Positions 50,483 to 61,154 of a stretch of DNA of 64,000 bases are shown one piece after another; position 1 is the stretch's first letter, and every line of letters starts with the position of its first letter. The stretch spans positions 11,842,001-11,906,000 of the forward strand of contig OZ038456.1 in assembly GCA_964036195.1 (NCBI GenBank), given 5' to 3'. The translations under genes and the position numbers were made by a program. The stretch comes from Sphaerolaimus hirsutus. Its lineage: Eukaryota; Nematoda; Chromadorea; Monhysterida; Sphaerolaimidae. Below the pieces are notes generated by a model. That model worked only from the letters and a program-made list of their open reading frames with translations, had not been told where the DNA came from and made no database searches.

Positions 50483-50700
50483 TAGTGATGTAAAAGCGCC
50501 ATGGCGCTGGCGCTTGGCGCTATTCTCGCCGGGTGCTGGCGCTATGCGCAAGCGCTAAACCAAAAAGCGCCGTGGCGCTCCTGGTGCTTAGCGCCATTTA
50601 TCTCTGGCACCATTGGCGCTTGGCGGTATGAGTCGGAAAAGCGCCATGGTGCTTTTGGCGCTTGGCGCCAATTTCACATGCTTGGCTTTTCACATCACTA
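50483..50700. mobile_element. hAT-like MITE, GCGCCA family, copy 2
   Basis: Ends TAGTGATGTAAAAGCGCC and GGCTTTTCACATCACTA; duplications GTCTGCTG (50475-50482) and GTCTTCTG (50701-50708). The interior is GCGCCA/TGGCGC units. Confidence 0.86.
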
Positions 50701-51125
50701 GTCTTCTGATAATTTTCAATTTTTTATGCACTTTCCAGCAGTTTCTGACCCTTCTATTTATTCCATGAGCCCAAAAAGTCAAACAAGGTCGTTAATGAGG
50801 CTGCATAGAACATATTTCCACAACCTGTGTCAACAAGAAAAAATGAACTAGTATGCGAGATTGTGAAATGTATGACATTTGATTTATCAAGCCATCACTA
50901 GTGCTGAAAAAGCACTAGGCGCTGGTACCTGAAACGTGTACTTATTCCAGAATTTACGGTAAGTAGACCAAAATTGCTTTCTTCGACCATAGTTTTTTAA
51001 AGGAACATAAATTCACACGTTACGCTCGATATAAATCATCGGTGTCGGTGCGTGCGAACATCCATTCTAGCCAAGGTAAAATCTTTTGTTAATCTAAACT
51101 TTCTATTATTTTTAGCAAATGCATC

Positions 51126-51376
51126 ATATACTCGGCGTACATGATACTCTGCCCTCGCACTGATTCATGTCTCGTGTCGGAAGCGTGCCAATGATTATTA
51201 AATCATTCGATTTCCGTAAAAATATGAAAAAAATTCATCGATGTGAATATGTAAATGAATAACATAATAACAACAATCAATTTTGTCATCTTTTTATGAA
51301 ACTCGGACGCGTTAACCATCGTTGGCACACTTCCAGCGGGAACCACGCGTGCAGGGTGTAAAGTAACCGGAGTATA
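51126..51376. mobile_element. Diverged TATACTCGGCG MITE
   Basis: TATACTCGGCGTACATGATA at the left and CCGGAGTATA at the right, with CGTGTCGGAAGCGTGCCA inside. A similar half occurs at 56523-56650. Ends weaker than in the other copies. Confidence 0.55.
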
Positions 51377-51456
51377 AAAAATACCTGGGATATTGTTACA
51401 GCGATTGCAAATCTATGTGGTACGATTTACCATCGAGTAGACGATCATATCAAAAC

Positions 51457-51644
51457 TAGTGATGTAAAGGCACCGGGGCACCGGTGCCCCGGTGCTGGGC
51501 ACCGAAGGGCACCAGCACCGGTGCTGGTGCGGTGCCATTGCAATATTCAGGCGTGCCATGCCGGTGCCGGTGCCATTTTTTTCAGAATAGCACCGGTGCT
51601 GGTGCGGTGCGGTGCCATTTTTCCCGGTGCCTATAACATCACTA
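51457..51644. mobile_element. hAT-like MITE, GGCACC family, copy 2
   Basis: Ends TAGTGATGTAAAGGCACCGG and CCGGTGCCTATAACATCACTA; exact duplication ATCAAAAC at 51449-51456 and 51645-51652. The interior is nearly all GGCACC/GGTGCT units. 188 bp, a compact version of 26967-27890. Confidence 0.92.
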
Positions 51645-51879
51645 ATCAAAACATGTGGGAATAATTTCACAGGGATAGCGTTATTAGCGTGTACATAACT
51701 AGTAGTTTAGTTTAGTTTATTTCCGTTTGCTCCGATTTGTATGAGACTGCTAATGAAGTGTCACTAGGCGCGGTGTAGAAGCGTCGATTTTTTCTGAGTG
51801 CTTGTCTAACACTCATTTCGCCCTTTTAAGTTCGGGGCATGGCGCTTTTGCGTGAGCGCATACACTGCCACTCCTCTTT

Positions 51880-52893
51880 GATATATATCGGGATATCACC
51901 TCTTGATGTTGGTGACATCTCTCGTCAGCTGTCAGCCAATGCAATCTGGCTGTAGCGCCGTCCATGCGTGGAATGCGGCAACGTCAATTTGGTTCCTGTC
52001 TATCTGTGAGGCGATTGGTTTCATGTCGATGCGAGGTGCAGGACAACAGCACTTGTTTTGCCCTGAGCAACGCTCCACCCTCGGTTTTGTTGCAGTCCAT
52101 GCAGCGAACTCCATCCAGTATTTTTAACATATTGTACCGTGCCTCGCGTCGCGCATGTGCGTGGCTAGTGTGTCAAATTTCCGCTTTCCGTTTCCGTTTT
52201 CCGCAGGCAAGTTTTTTCCGTTTTCCAGCTGCTGAAGTTTTTTTTCCGTTTTCCGGCCACTTTTTTTCCGTTTCCGTTTTTCCAGCTCATTTTTCCTTTT
52301 CCGGCTAAGTGTTAAGTTTTTCCGCCTTTTTTCCGTTTTCCGGCTCAATTTACAGTTTTTCCACCTTTTTCTGTTTTCTGCCTCAATTTTTTGTTTTTCC
52401 GCCTCATTTTACCTTTTTTGGCTCAACTTTCTGTTTTCTGTTCCAGCCAAACTGGGAAGAAATTCATGCAGATTGTCAATCATGTAAAAAAATTGTTCCC
52501 CACAAAATTTCAGCAAATTTTTTCCACTTCCAGCAAAATTTCAGCAAAATTTATCTGTTTTCTGGCAAAATTTCAGCAAATTTGTTTGTTTCCATGCAAA
52601 TGTCATTTTTCTGTTTCCGTTTTTCCGGCCCCTTTTTCCGTTTTCCGGCCACTGAAAGTTTTTTCCGTTTCCGTTTTCCGCCAAGTGCAAATTTTTTTTC
52701 CGTTTTCTGTTCCGTTTTCCAGCCGCTGAAATGTTTTTCCGTTTCCGTTTTCCGTAAAAAAAATTTTTGACACCCTATGTGTGGCGATAATTTCTCAATC
52801 TCAAGGTGTCCGACAAATCTACCACCCTCAGCGCTAAACTCTGTCGATTCTTTAGTGCTGCTTGTTGGCGCTCAACGCAGCGCAGTAACTTCG
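51880..52893 (-). pseudogene. Decayed 3' fragment of a non-LTR retrotransposon, split by a MITE
   Basis: Minus-strand translation gives VVDLSDTLRLRNYRHT (about 52828-52781) and, beyond the MITE at 52166-52777, ARYNMLKILDGVRCMDCNKT (about 52143-52084). These align in order with IHDLSDVLHLRSF and ARYNAVKIPDGIRCLDCG of the element at 57.4-61.3 kb. The reading frame is broken and no RT remains. The C-x-x-C in RCMDC/RCLDC suggests a small zinc-binding C-terminal region, a common non-LTR feature, but the clade is not determined. Confidence 0.72.
52166..52777. mobile_element. hAT-like MITE, GGAAAACGG family, copy 2, inside the retrotransposon fragment
   Basis: Ends TAGTGTGTCAAATTTCCG and TTTTTGACACCCTA; duplications TGCGTGGC (52158-52165) and TGTGTGGC (52778-52785). 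The interior iterates CCGTTTTCCGGC and CAGCAAAATTT units. Longest copy of its family, 612 bp. Confidence 0.88.
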
Positions 52894-53016
52894 TTGTATC
52901 AACGGGGGTAAAATTTGTTTCATTTTTCAAATTTACCGGATGTGTTATTGAAAATTCATTGTCAATTTTTTCTGCATACATTTCCTATTCATTCGTGAAA
53001 GTAAATATTAGAATTA

Positions 53017-53195
53017 CCGCAAATCCTTGAATAAGTCCCACTTCGAATAACTCCCCCTTGAAGAACTCCCCCCCCCCCTGTTAGCGAGGTGTGGAAAAAA
53101 AAACTTCCCCCTCGAATAACCCTCTTGAATAACTCCCCCTCAAAAACTTCTGACGAAAAAATCACTCCCCTGGGGACTTGTTCGAGGATTTAGGG
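53017..53195. mobile_element. CCGCAAATCC/TA-family MITE (short variant)
   Basis: Left CCGCAAATCCTTGAATAAGT, right CTTGTTCGAGGATTTAGGG; TA flanks. Iterated CTCGAATAACTCCCCC units. A fourth end variant of the TA family. A right half of the same variant lies at about 53970-54062. Confidence 0.7.
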
Positions 53196-53463
53196 TACCC
53201 AGTATTGGCATAAACTCATAGCCAACCATTGATAATGCGCCTTATTTTTCGGAAATATCCGATTATTACCTAACGCTTTGATTTCTGATCGCAGACAAAA
53301 CGATCTTCTGGGCCCAGATTTGATTAAGATGGCCTGCACGCAAGCCTTCCTAACCACCGAATATATCATCTGAATGGGGTTAATTGTAAGCCAGAATGGA
53401 ATCCCCTTAATTCATGCAATGAAAGCAATGATAGTGTGCATCATCAACTGCAAAAAATGCATA

Positions 53464-53901
53464 CCGTATTTCCTCGAAATACCCCCCGGGGGGTGATTGT
53501 TTCATAGTGGTCCCGAGAGGGGGGGGGGTTAAACGAGGGGGGGGGGGTATTTCGAGGGGGTGGTTATTGTTTCACAAGAAAATTTTTGAAAACCAAGTAC
53601 GAAATTGTCGTCTGAAACGTACGCAGACGTCGAAAAATGCAACAAAAACCGCCATTTATAAGGTTCTGTAGACTAATATTAGTATGTAGATGGTATGTAC
53701 ACTGTTCTAACGTGACACCGACATTGTTTTAACGTGTGTTCTGCAGTACACTGAACACAAACTACAGTTATTGTCATGTACGTTCCCTTTACACTCAATT
53801 TGGGGGGGGGGTATTTCGAGGGGGGGGGGTGATTGTTTCATAGTGGTCTCGAGAGGGGGGGGGGGTCAAACGAGGGGGGGGGGTATTTCGAGGAAATACG
53901 G
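53464..53901. mobile_element. CCGTATTTCC/TA-family MITE, young-looking copy
   Basis: CCGTATTTCCTCGAAATACC and GAGGAAATACGG ends, TA at 53462-53463 and 53902-53903, G-runs of 7 to 10. Core near-identical to 57831-58299 in the same orientation and to 28200-28631 and 47099-47542 in reverse. Confidence 0.9.
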
Positions 53902-54129
53902 TACTTTAAATGAACATACCTATACATACATACGTTATTTATATGTGGACTTTTTCCAACACATAAAATAGGGGGGACTTATTCGAGGGGGGGGAGTTAT
54001 TTTTCCTCAGTGAGTTTACAGGGGACAGTTTTTCGAGGGGGGACTTATTCGAGGATTTACGGTATCTATCACGGAGGCTGTATGCGGATATGAAAGGATG
54101 ACATTTGATTGAACAAGCCATCGCTAGCT

Positions 54130-57060
54130 AGTGACGGAAAAGCGCTATTGCACTGGTGCGTGGGGTTAGCACCAAAGGAAAAAGAACCAAGGCGCTTTTG
54201 GCACTCGGCGACTATAATGCTGTGGTGCCATTGGCGCTTGGCGCTGGGGTTTGGTAAAGTGCCATGCCGTTTTTGGTTCTTAACGCTAAAGTCCTGGCGC
54301 TTTTTTCATCAGACATATCAAACATTTCATTCCCAAAAATGGTTAAAAACAAACCTCTTCACATGGCAATTGAGTGTGAACACCGCCTCAAAAACGACAC
54401 ACTTTGGCTTGCCAATGGGATGGTTGAAAATCGGTTTTCCCTCGTCGCGATCGGTGGGCCCCAGTCAACGAATTGTTTTATGGGACCGTTGTGCTCGTTT
54501 TCGCACGGCTGTGACACTAAGTAAACGAAAAAAACAAACATCGTTTCAGGGCGACCGTGTGCACATTTTCTCGCGGCCGTGACAGTAATTAGGGGAAAAG
54601 TCGTTAAAAAACGCGCGCTAGTGTGCGGCGTCAACTGCAGGAACTTTGTGTAATTCTGCTGTAACATATTGTCTACTCTCACATAATGTGGAATCTCACA
54701 TGTCGATAAGTGAATCTCACATACCCAAAGGTGAATCTCACATGCGCAGCGTGAAACTCACATGCCCATGCCCAAACATGAATCTCACATTGCGTTGCAT
54801 GGCACATGCATTGAGGTGGCATGTGCATGGCAGAATTGTTATAAATACTGGACTTTTTACAAAGTATATGTACATGTAAAATACTTTTTTACTCACGTCT
54901 GAATACAGAAGATGTAAAATACTTTTTTACCTGTACTCATGCGCACATGGGAGTAAATTACTTTTTTCAGGAAAATGTAAAATCAAGTACTTTTTGCATT
55001 GGAAAATGTAAAAACGAGTACTTTTCATCATAAAATATGTAAAAATGGGTACTTTTTCATGGAAAATGTAAATGCTTCTTCTTTTTCACACGTGAGAGCA
55101 ATTTCTGGAATTCTCTGGAAGACAAAATATTTGTCGCTTTTGAGTGATTATTTTTTTCAATTGGAAAAATGGTATGATTTCTTCAAGATTTTTTTATTTT
55201 GCAACAAAAAATTGATTTTAGCAACAAAAAATACATTTTCTGTACACGTGTACTTTTCAAAAGTACGCGTACAGGTTGGTACATGTACTTTTTAATGTAT
55301 TTATATGTACCTATATGTATTTACAAAATACTCGCAACTCGCGTACCGTATTACCTCGAATTATCCCCCCCTTGAATTAACCCGCCCACCCCCCTCGAAT
55401 AAACCCCCCTCAAAATCGGCTGGGGAAATAATAAACCCCCCCCCTCGAAATACCCCCCCCCTTCGGAATGATGTACGTCATGTACATAATAAATACGTCA
55501 TGTATGCAATGTACATGATGTATATTACTGTTTATCTGTATTGCAGCTACACATGGACATGTTTGTGTAGCTAATCTACGTTTTTATGTCCAAATATATT
55601 TTGTTTGGACACATTTATTACCTGTTTTGTGCATGCAAATGCCTACTATTTACTACGATCCTTACACAACTTTCTGACGAAATAATAAGACCCCCCCTCG
55701 AATAAACCCCCCCTCGAATTAACCCCCCCTCAAATTTTGCTGGCGAAATAATAAACCCCCATGGGGGTATTTGGAGGTAATACGGTATATGTATTTTTCG
55801 AGTGAATGTAAATACATTGAAACAACTGTGGTGCATGGGCTGGGCATGTGAGATTCATGTTTGGGCATGGGCATGTGATTACACGCTGCGCATGTCAGAT
55901 TCACCTTCAGGCATGTTGAGATTCCACAATTCGTGAGAGTAGACAATATGTTAGAATGACCACACACAGGAATTTTTATCTGACCTGTGGATCTGATGTG
56001 ACGCTCAGACTGATGCCCCCGAACATTAATCAATGCTATTGAACTAATTTTAAATATTTAAAAATTCGTTTGGAACTTCAAAAGATACTTCAAAACCCAC
56101 GCTCTTTGCTGCGTCGTAAATTTAATCGATTAATGATGCACTTATTACGATCTCGAGCGATAAAAGAACGTTCAACGATCTCATGGTATGGTCTTTCTGG
56201 GCGGGCTCGTGCCCCACATTTCTAATACCGTATAATCCTCGAATAAATCCCCCGGGGGTTGCATTTATTTTTGAGGGGGGGGGGGAGTTGTTTGAGGGGA
56301 GGAGCTATTTGTCGTCAGAATATGTTGGACATTTTTCTAATGATTTGTTGTGTGAAGAACAGGTAAAATTTGAACCTAATTTGAACCGTTTGAAATTTAA
56401 GGCGAAAACGTCCAATTTCAAGTAGCAGCCTTATTTGAGTTGAGCCTTTTGGCACCCATTTTTTGGCGAGTAACGTCAAAGGTGTAGTCGAGTTCGTGCC
56501 CTACATTTGGGGCTACCGAATCACAGTATACTCGGATGACTTGATGCTCTGCACTCGCACTGATTTATGTACCACGTTGGAAGCGTGCCACTGATTATTA
56601 AAGCGTGCAACTTTTGTAAAAGTTTAAAAACAATTGTAAATACACCAACGTAAAATGTTATAACAAAAGTGAATTTTTTTAGCGTTTGGGGTTCGCTCAC
56701 CCGCCCCCCTTTCTTATTCCTGTGGGTGAAATGTGCCTATAATGGGTCTACATGTGTAATGGGCCTGATGCCCTGGCACTAGCGCCAAAGGAAAAAGTGT
56801 CATGGTGCTTTTGGCACTTAGCACTATTATACTTTGGCGCTTGGCTGTGGGGTTTGGTAAAGTGCCATGGCGTTTTTGGCGCTTGACGCCAAAGTTCTGG
56901 CACTTTTTCCATCACTGGGCATCACACATATCAAACATTTCATTCTGATCCCAAAACTGGTTGAAAAAACAAATCCTTGGTTGTCACATGGTAATTGAGT
57001 GTAAACACCGCCTCAAAAACGACACACTTTGGCTTGCCAATCGAGAGCTTACCAATGCGC
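54130..57060. repeat. Repeat-dense region with segments duplicated at 61.6-62.2 kb
   Basis: Holds a degenerate GCGCCA element (54130-54310), blocks such as GGGCCCCAGTCAACGAATTG and GTGACAGTAATTAG that recur at 61680-61860, AATCTCACATG iterations (54700-54800), an AGTTGTT/GTACTTTT-type element (about 54850-55830) with a CCGTATTACC MITE (55346-55785) inside, and 55970-56170 recurring at 61880-62235. No gene recognised; the 157-codon ORF at 54109-54582 lies wholly in repeats. Confidence 0.6.
55346..55785. mobile_element. CCGTATTACC/TA-family MITE, copy 2
   Basis: CCGTATTACCTCGAATTATC and GAGGTAATACGG ends with TA on both sides. Same subfamily as 8471-8878; the core is shorter and altered (ATGTACGTCATGTACATAAT). 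Confidence 0.82.
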
Positions 57061-57830
57061 CTACACACACACTTCGGTGAAAACTGAAATTTTTTCAAAT
57101 GCGAATTAATGAACACGGTTGAATTTGAATTTAAATTTGAATTACTGAAAGTTAAAATTTGAAAACTAAAAAAAGATTCAGCATACAATAAGAGTTGTAT
57201 TTATGTATGTATGTATTCATTGCTTTCACCGATTTTGTGATAAGGACTACTAATGAAAGTGATCATCATAATTGAATCCCATCAGTTTTGACCTAAATGC
57301 GTAAGGAACTAAATAAATATACGAATAAATATCACATTGTGAAGTTTGTATCACAATTTTCTTGGGACCGTTGTCGACCATTTTCCGCGAGGATTGCCAG
57401 AAGTTGTCCAGCAGCCCGCGCGGTTGAAGAATTGGAAATATAGCTCATGCTGTGGCTATCAGTCACACCCTACTTATGTCGTGGTGGAGGCGCCATTTGA
57501 TCGGCGTAAACACTGCCACTCAGTGTATTTAATTCGCTTTGCTATCAAGCTGGATATCGCACCCCCGGAATCGATGCCACAATCTAGACACCGAATTCCA
57601 TCCGGAATTTTCACGGCATTATATCTGGCCTGTAGCCATCTAGTATGCCACCCAATAAAGCTGCGCAAGTGTAATACGTCACTTAAGTCGTGTATTCTGT
57701 AGGATTGGCTGCTCTTTTCCCTGATCAAATCGCGCTGTCTGTCCATGCAGCAAATTTTAATCAATTTGTTAAGCCATGCCTTTTTTCTGGCCGCTCCACC
57801 GTCCGTAACAAAATTGTAGAAGCATGCATA

Positions 57831-58299
57831 CCGTATTTCCTCGAAATACCCCCCGGGGGGTGATTGTTTCATAGTGGTCCCGAGAGGGGGGGGGGGGGTA
57901 AACGAGGGGGGGGGGTATTTCGAGGGGGGGGGGTTATTGTTTCACAAGAAATTTTTTGAAAACCAAGTACGAAATTGTCGTCTGAAACGTACGCAGACGT
58001 CGAAAAATGCAACAAAAACCGCCATTTATAAGGTTCTGTAGACTAATATTAGTATGTAGATGGTATGTACACTGTTCTAACGTGACACCGACATTGTTTT
58101 AACGTGTGTTCTGCAGTACACTGAACACAAACTACAGTTATTGTCATGTACGTTCCCTTTACACTCAATTTGGGGGGGGGGGGGTATTTCGAGGGGGGGG
58201 GGGTGATTGTTTCATAGTGATCTCGAGAGGGGGGGGGGGGGGTCAAACGAGGGGGGGGGGGTATTTCAAGGGGGGGGGGGGTATTTCGAGGAAATACGG
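57831..58299. mobile_element. CCGTATTTCC/TA-family MITE inside the retrotransposon
   Basis: CCGTATTTCCTCGAAATACC and GAGGAAATACGG ends; TA at 57829-57830 and 58300-58301. G-runs up to 13. The retrotransposon's C-terminal region continues on the far side (CFYNFVTDGGAARKKAWLNK). Confidence 0.9.
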
Positions 58300-58358
58300 T
58301 ATATAGCGGCTCTATCCGGGATACAAGTTCCCATCAAATCCCATTGCAGTGTGTTTGA

Positions 58359-60109
58359 TCAGCGGGGCGGATTATCGCTCAAATGATTGTAAGCCGATTT
58401 TGTCAAGTTTCCGTTCAAACCACCCAGATAGCCAGAATACGCTATTGTGTGTTTCCTGATTCGATCAGAAGGTTTCACACAATCCAAATCATGCCAAATG
58501 GCCTCACTGCACATCGTTTTAATCAGGCCTGTGCACTGCTTGACTGCTTTCAAAAAAGATTTATCTATTGATTCTAATTGTGGTCGCTGTATTCTGGTGA
58601 CTTCTAGCCCATATGCGATAGCACTTTCTGCATATTGCTTCCACACAAAATCCACACACCAAAACTTCACATCTGTCATACACGCAGATTTTTGACAGAG
58701 TCCACTTAGCTTTTCCGCTTTGCGTACCGCTTGTTTCTGGTGCTCTTCAAAAGTGTCCTGCGCACTTGTTATCGTCACTCCAAGATATTTTACTTGGTCT
58801 GTCTTGGCGATGTACATATCTCTTTTCTGGTGGTCAAGACCTAGCTTCCATTTTTTTGTGGGTTCCCTTTTTGGCCCCATCTCAAAACGAAGCTTTATGT
58901 AGCATTAATTGCCAGACCCAATCCCAGCTCCATCTGGTAAAAATATCCAGAGTTCGCTGCAAATTGGCAAAAAATAGTGCTGGCACTTTGTTCGGGCCAA
59001 AGCAGGGCTCCTACGTCTGCCGCTTCTAAGTGGAAGCGTAGGTCCGCCAGGTAAATTATGAAACCTGTCGGGGACCAGCAGCACCCCTGTCTCAAGCCAA
59101 TGGGGTAATCTAATTTGTCACTAACATGGTCTCCAAATGTCATGGTGCATTTTTGGTTTTTATACGTGTTCATGATTGCCTGCACAAATTTTGCAGGAAA
59201 TCCGAAGTAGCCCATCTTTGCCCATAATTTTCTCCTGTTCACGTGGTCAAATGCCTTGACAGCATAAACAAAGCAGGAAATCAGTTTTCCCTTGGTTTTA
59301 TCCTTGTATTGTTTGCATGCTTGCATTATTACGACATTGTCAAGCTTGCACCGCTTGCCGCGAAATCCTCCCTGAATATCACCAAATCCCTTGTCTTTTT
59401 CGAAGGTGTCAAGTGTGTGCCGGTTTAGGACGGCCATGTATAGTTTCAATACATTACAGCTGATCCCCAATGTTCTGTAATTTCTGATGTCCATAGTACT
59501 CCCCTTTTTGTGCAAAAGTACCATTTTGCACAGCTGCTTGTCTGGGTCAATTGTGGCTCCATTGAACCAGTCATTGAACAATGTGACAAGACAGAGAATT
59601 CTCAATGGGTGCAAGATTTTCAGGACCCCATGCAGTATCCCCATGGTGCCAGCAGATTTGCCCATTTTGAATTTCTTTATCTCGCTGCGCACTTCTGATT
59701 CAGTTATCAGCTTTACCAGCTCCTGTTTGGTCGCGGTTTTCATAATGTCACCACCAAACCACTTGCAGGCGTCCATTTTTCTGGCACCTGGATTAGGGGA
59801 CATAACAATGACCCATGCGCATTCCAGCTCGCGTTGTATTTCTGATTTGGTGCATACCAGACCAGAGTCGTTTTCCAAGGCAAACCGGCGCGATGAAATG
59901 TCCTTCATACCACTCATGTGATGGTATAGGCGTTTCACCGCTGTGCTGCAGTTGTGTTGTAGTTGAGTTATGAATGTCGACTTGATTTCATTTTTTCTCG
60001 CACTTCTGTATTTTCTCAAGTGGAGCTGGGCCAAGCATAGGCGTAAAATAGAATCCTTATCAGTTGGGTTCATCTTCATGTGTCGGCGCGCCTTGTTAAC
60101 TTTGTGCAT
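58359..60109 (-). pseudogene. Reverse transcriptase domain of the non-LTR element, broken
   Basis: The long open frame at 58895-60109 carries fingers/palm motifs: LLHKKGSTMDIRNYRTLGIS, GGFRGKRCKLDNVVI, motif A as YAVKAFDHVNRRKLW (the first catalytic aspartate expected before the AVKAFD position looks replaced), and motif B as GLRQGCCWSPTGFI. The frame then shifts; in the next frame the sequence reads ALFFANLQRTLDIFTRW, where the catalytic FADD/YADD motif C should be, so both aspartates are gone. The thumb region continues at 58359-58880 (KTDQVKYLGVTITSAQDTFE, CMTDVKFWCVDFVWKQYAES). Without motif C it cannot be an active polymerase. Confidence 0.88.
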
Positions 60110-60277
60110 TAACTTTAATTCGTAATCATCGAATTTTTCACGCGCACCCCCCCCTGCGCTTAAACGTCGCTGGCTTCACCTTTTCAGCCAGTTCATGGAC
60201 AGACTCAACAAAGGCGTTGTGCGAATGGTCCCCCATCCCTTTAAACAGATCTGAGAGTTGCTCAATGTGCAATTTTT

Positions 60278-60712
60278 TCATGAAATTGGGACATCTTCCA
60301 ATTTTCTATCCCTTACTTGGGAGTTCGGCCAGTGCACTTTCAACCTCAAGGCATGATGGTCGCTCGATATCGGGCTTGATGTCCCATTGTCGTCAATTCT
60401 ACCTTCAACTAACCTCAACTGCCAGCTGTCCAGAAAGGCCAAGTCAATTATCGACTGGCAATTGTGTCTGGTAAATGTCCATAAGCCGGACATTTTTTGG
60501 TTCAGCAATTGTAACCCTGAGTCTTTATACCAGTCTCTCACTTCTCGACCGTTCACGTTCAATGTCGCAGTATTGCCGGGAATTCCCCAATTCCCATTAC
60601 CAATGTGGTGGTTAAAATCACTGACCAGTAGCATTTCAATACCATTTGATCGGTTTTTAGCAATCACATCTGTCAACGTCGTGAGAATTGACCGATTGTT
60701 TTCCAAAATCAC
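60278..60712 (-). pseudogene. Endonuclease domain (C-terminal half) of the non-LTR element
   Basis: 144-codon minus-strand frame with LLVSDFNHHIGNGNWGIPGN, LWTFTRHNCQSIIDLAFLD and SSPISSDHHALRLKVHWP. These match the DFN, S-x-IDL and SDH signatures of apurinic/apyrimidinic-type endonucleases of LINEs. The N-terminal half lies beyond a stop at about 60717 and beyond the MITE at 60810-61154. Confidence 0.82.
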
Positions 60713-60809
60713 CTGAGATCAACTTGCTTTGGTGTTATTTTTCAGGTACACAAGCATAACTCCAAATCTACCTGTTTTGCTGCGTAAATGCACATTCATT
60801 ATGCCATCC

Positions 60810-61154
60810 TTAGGGTGTCAACAAAAACTTTTTGGCGAAAAACGGAAACGGAAACGGAAAAAAATTTGCACTTGCCGGAAAACGGAAACGGAAATGGAAA
60901 AAAATTTGCACCTGCCGGAAAACGGAAAACGGAAAAATGAAAGGCCGGAAAATGGAAACGGAAACGGAAAAATTTGCTGAAATTATGCCGGAAACGGAAA
61001 AAAAGCGGAAAAACTGAAATTTTAGCCGGAAAACGGAAATTGAGCCGGAAAAACGGAAACGGAAAAAAATTTTGCAGCCAGAGAACGGAAACGGAAAAAA
61101 ATTTGCCTGTGGAAAGCGGAAACGGAAAACGGAAAACGGAAAGTTGACACCCTA
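60810..61154. mobile_element. hAT-like MITE, GGAAAACGG family, copy 3, inside the retrotransposon
   Basis: Ends TAGGGTGTCAACAAAAAC and AAAGTTGACACCCTA; duplications GCCATCCT (60802-60809) and GTCATCCT (61155-61162) differ at one base. The interior iterates GGAAAACGGAAACGG and TTTGCACCTGCC. The endonuclease coding sequence resumes on both sides. Confidence 0.9.

Noticed and set aside
54109-54582. 157-codon plus-strand ORF
   Set aside because: It lies wholly in dispersed repeats that recur near 57.0 and 61.7 kb with stops.
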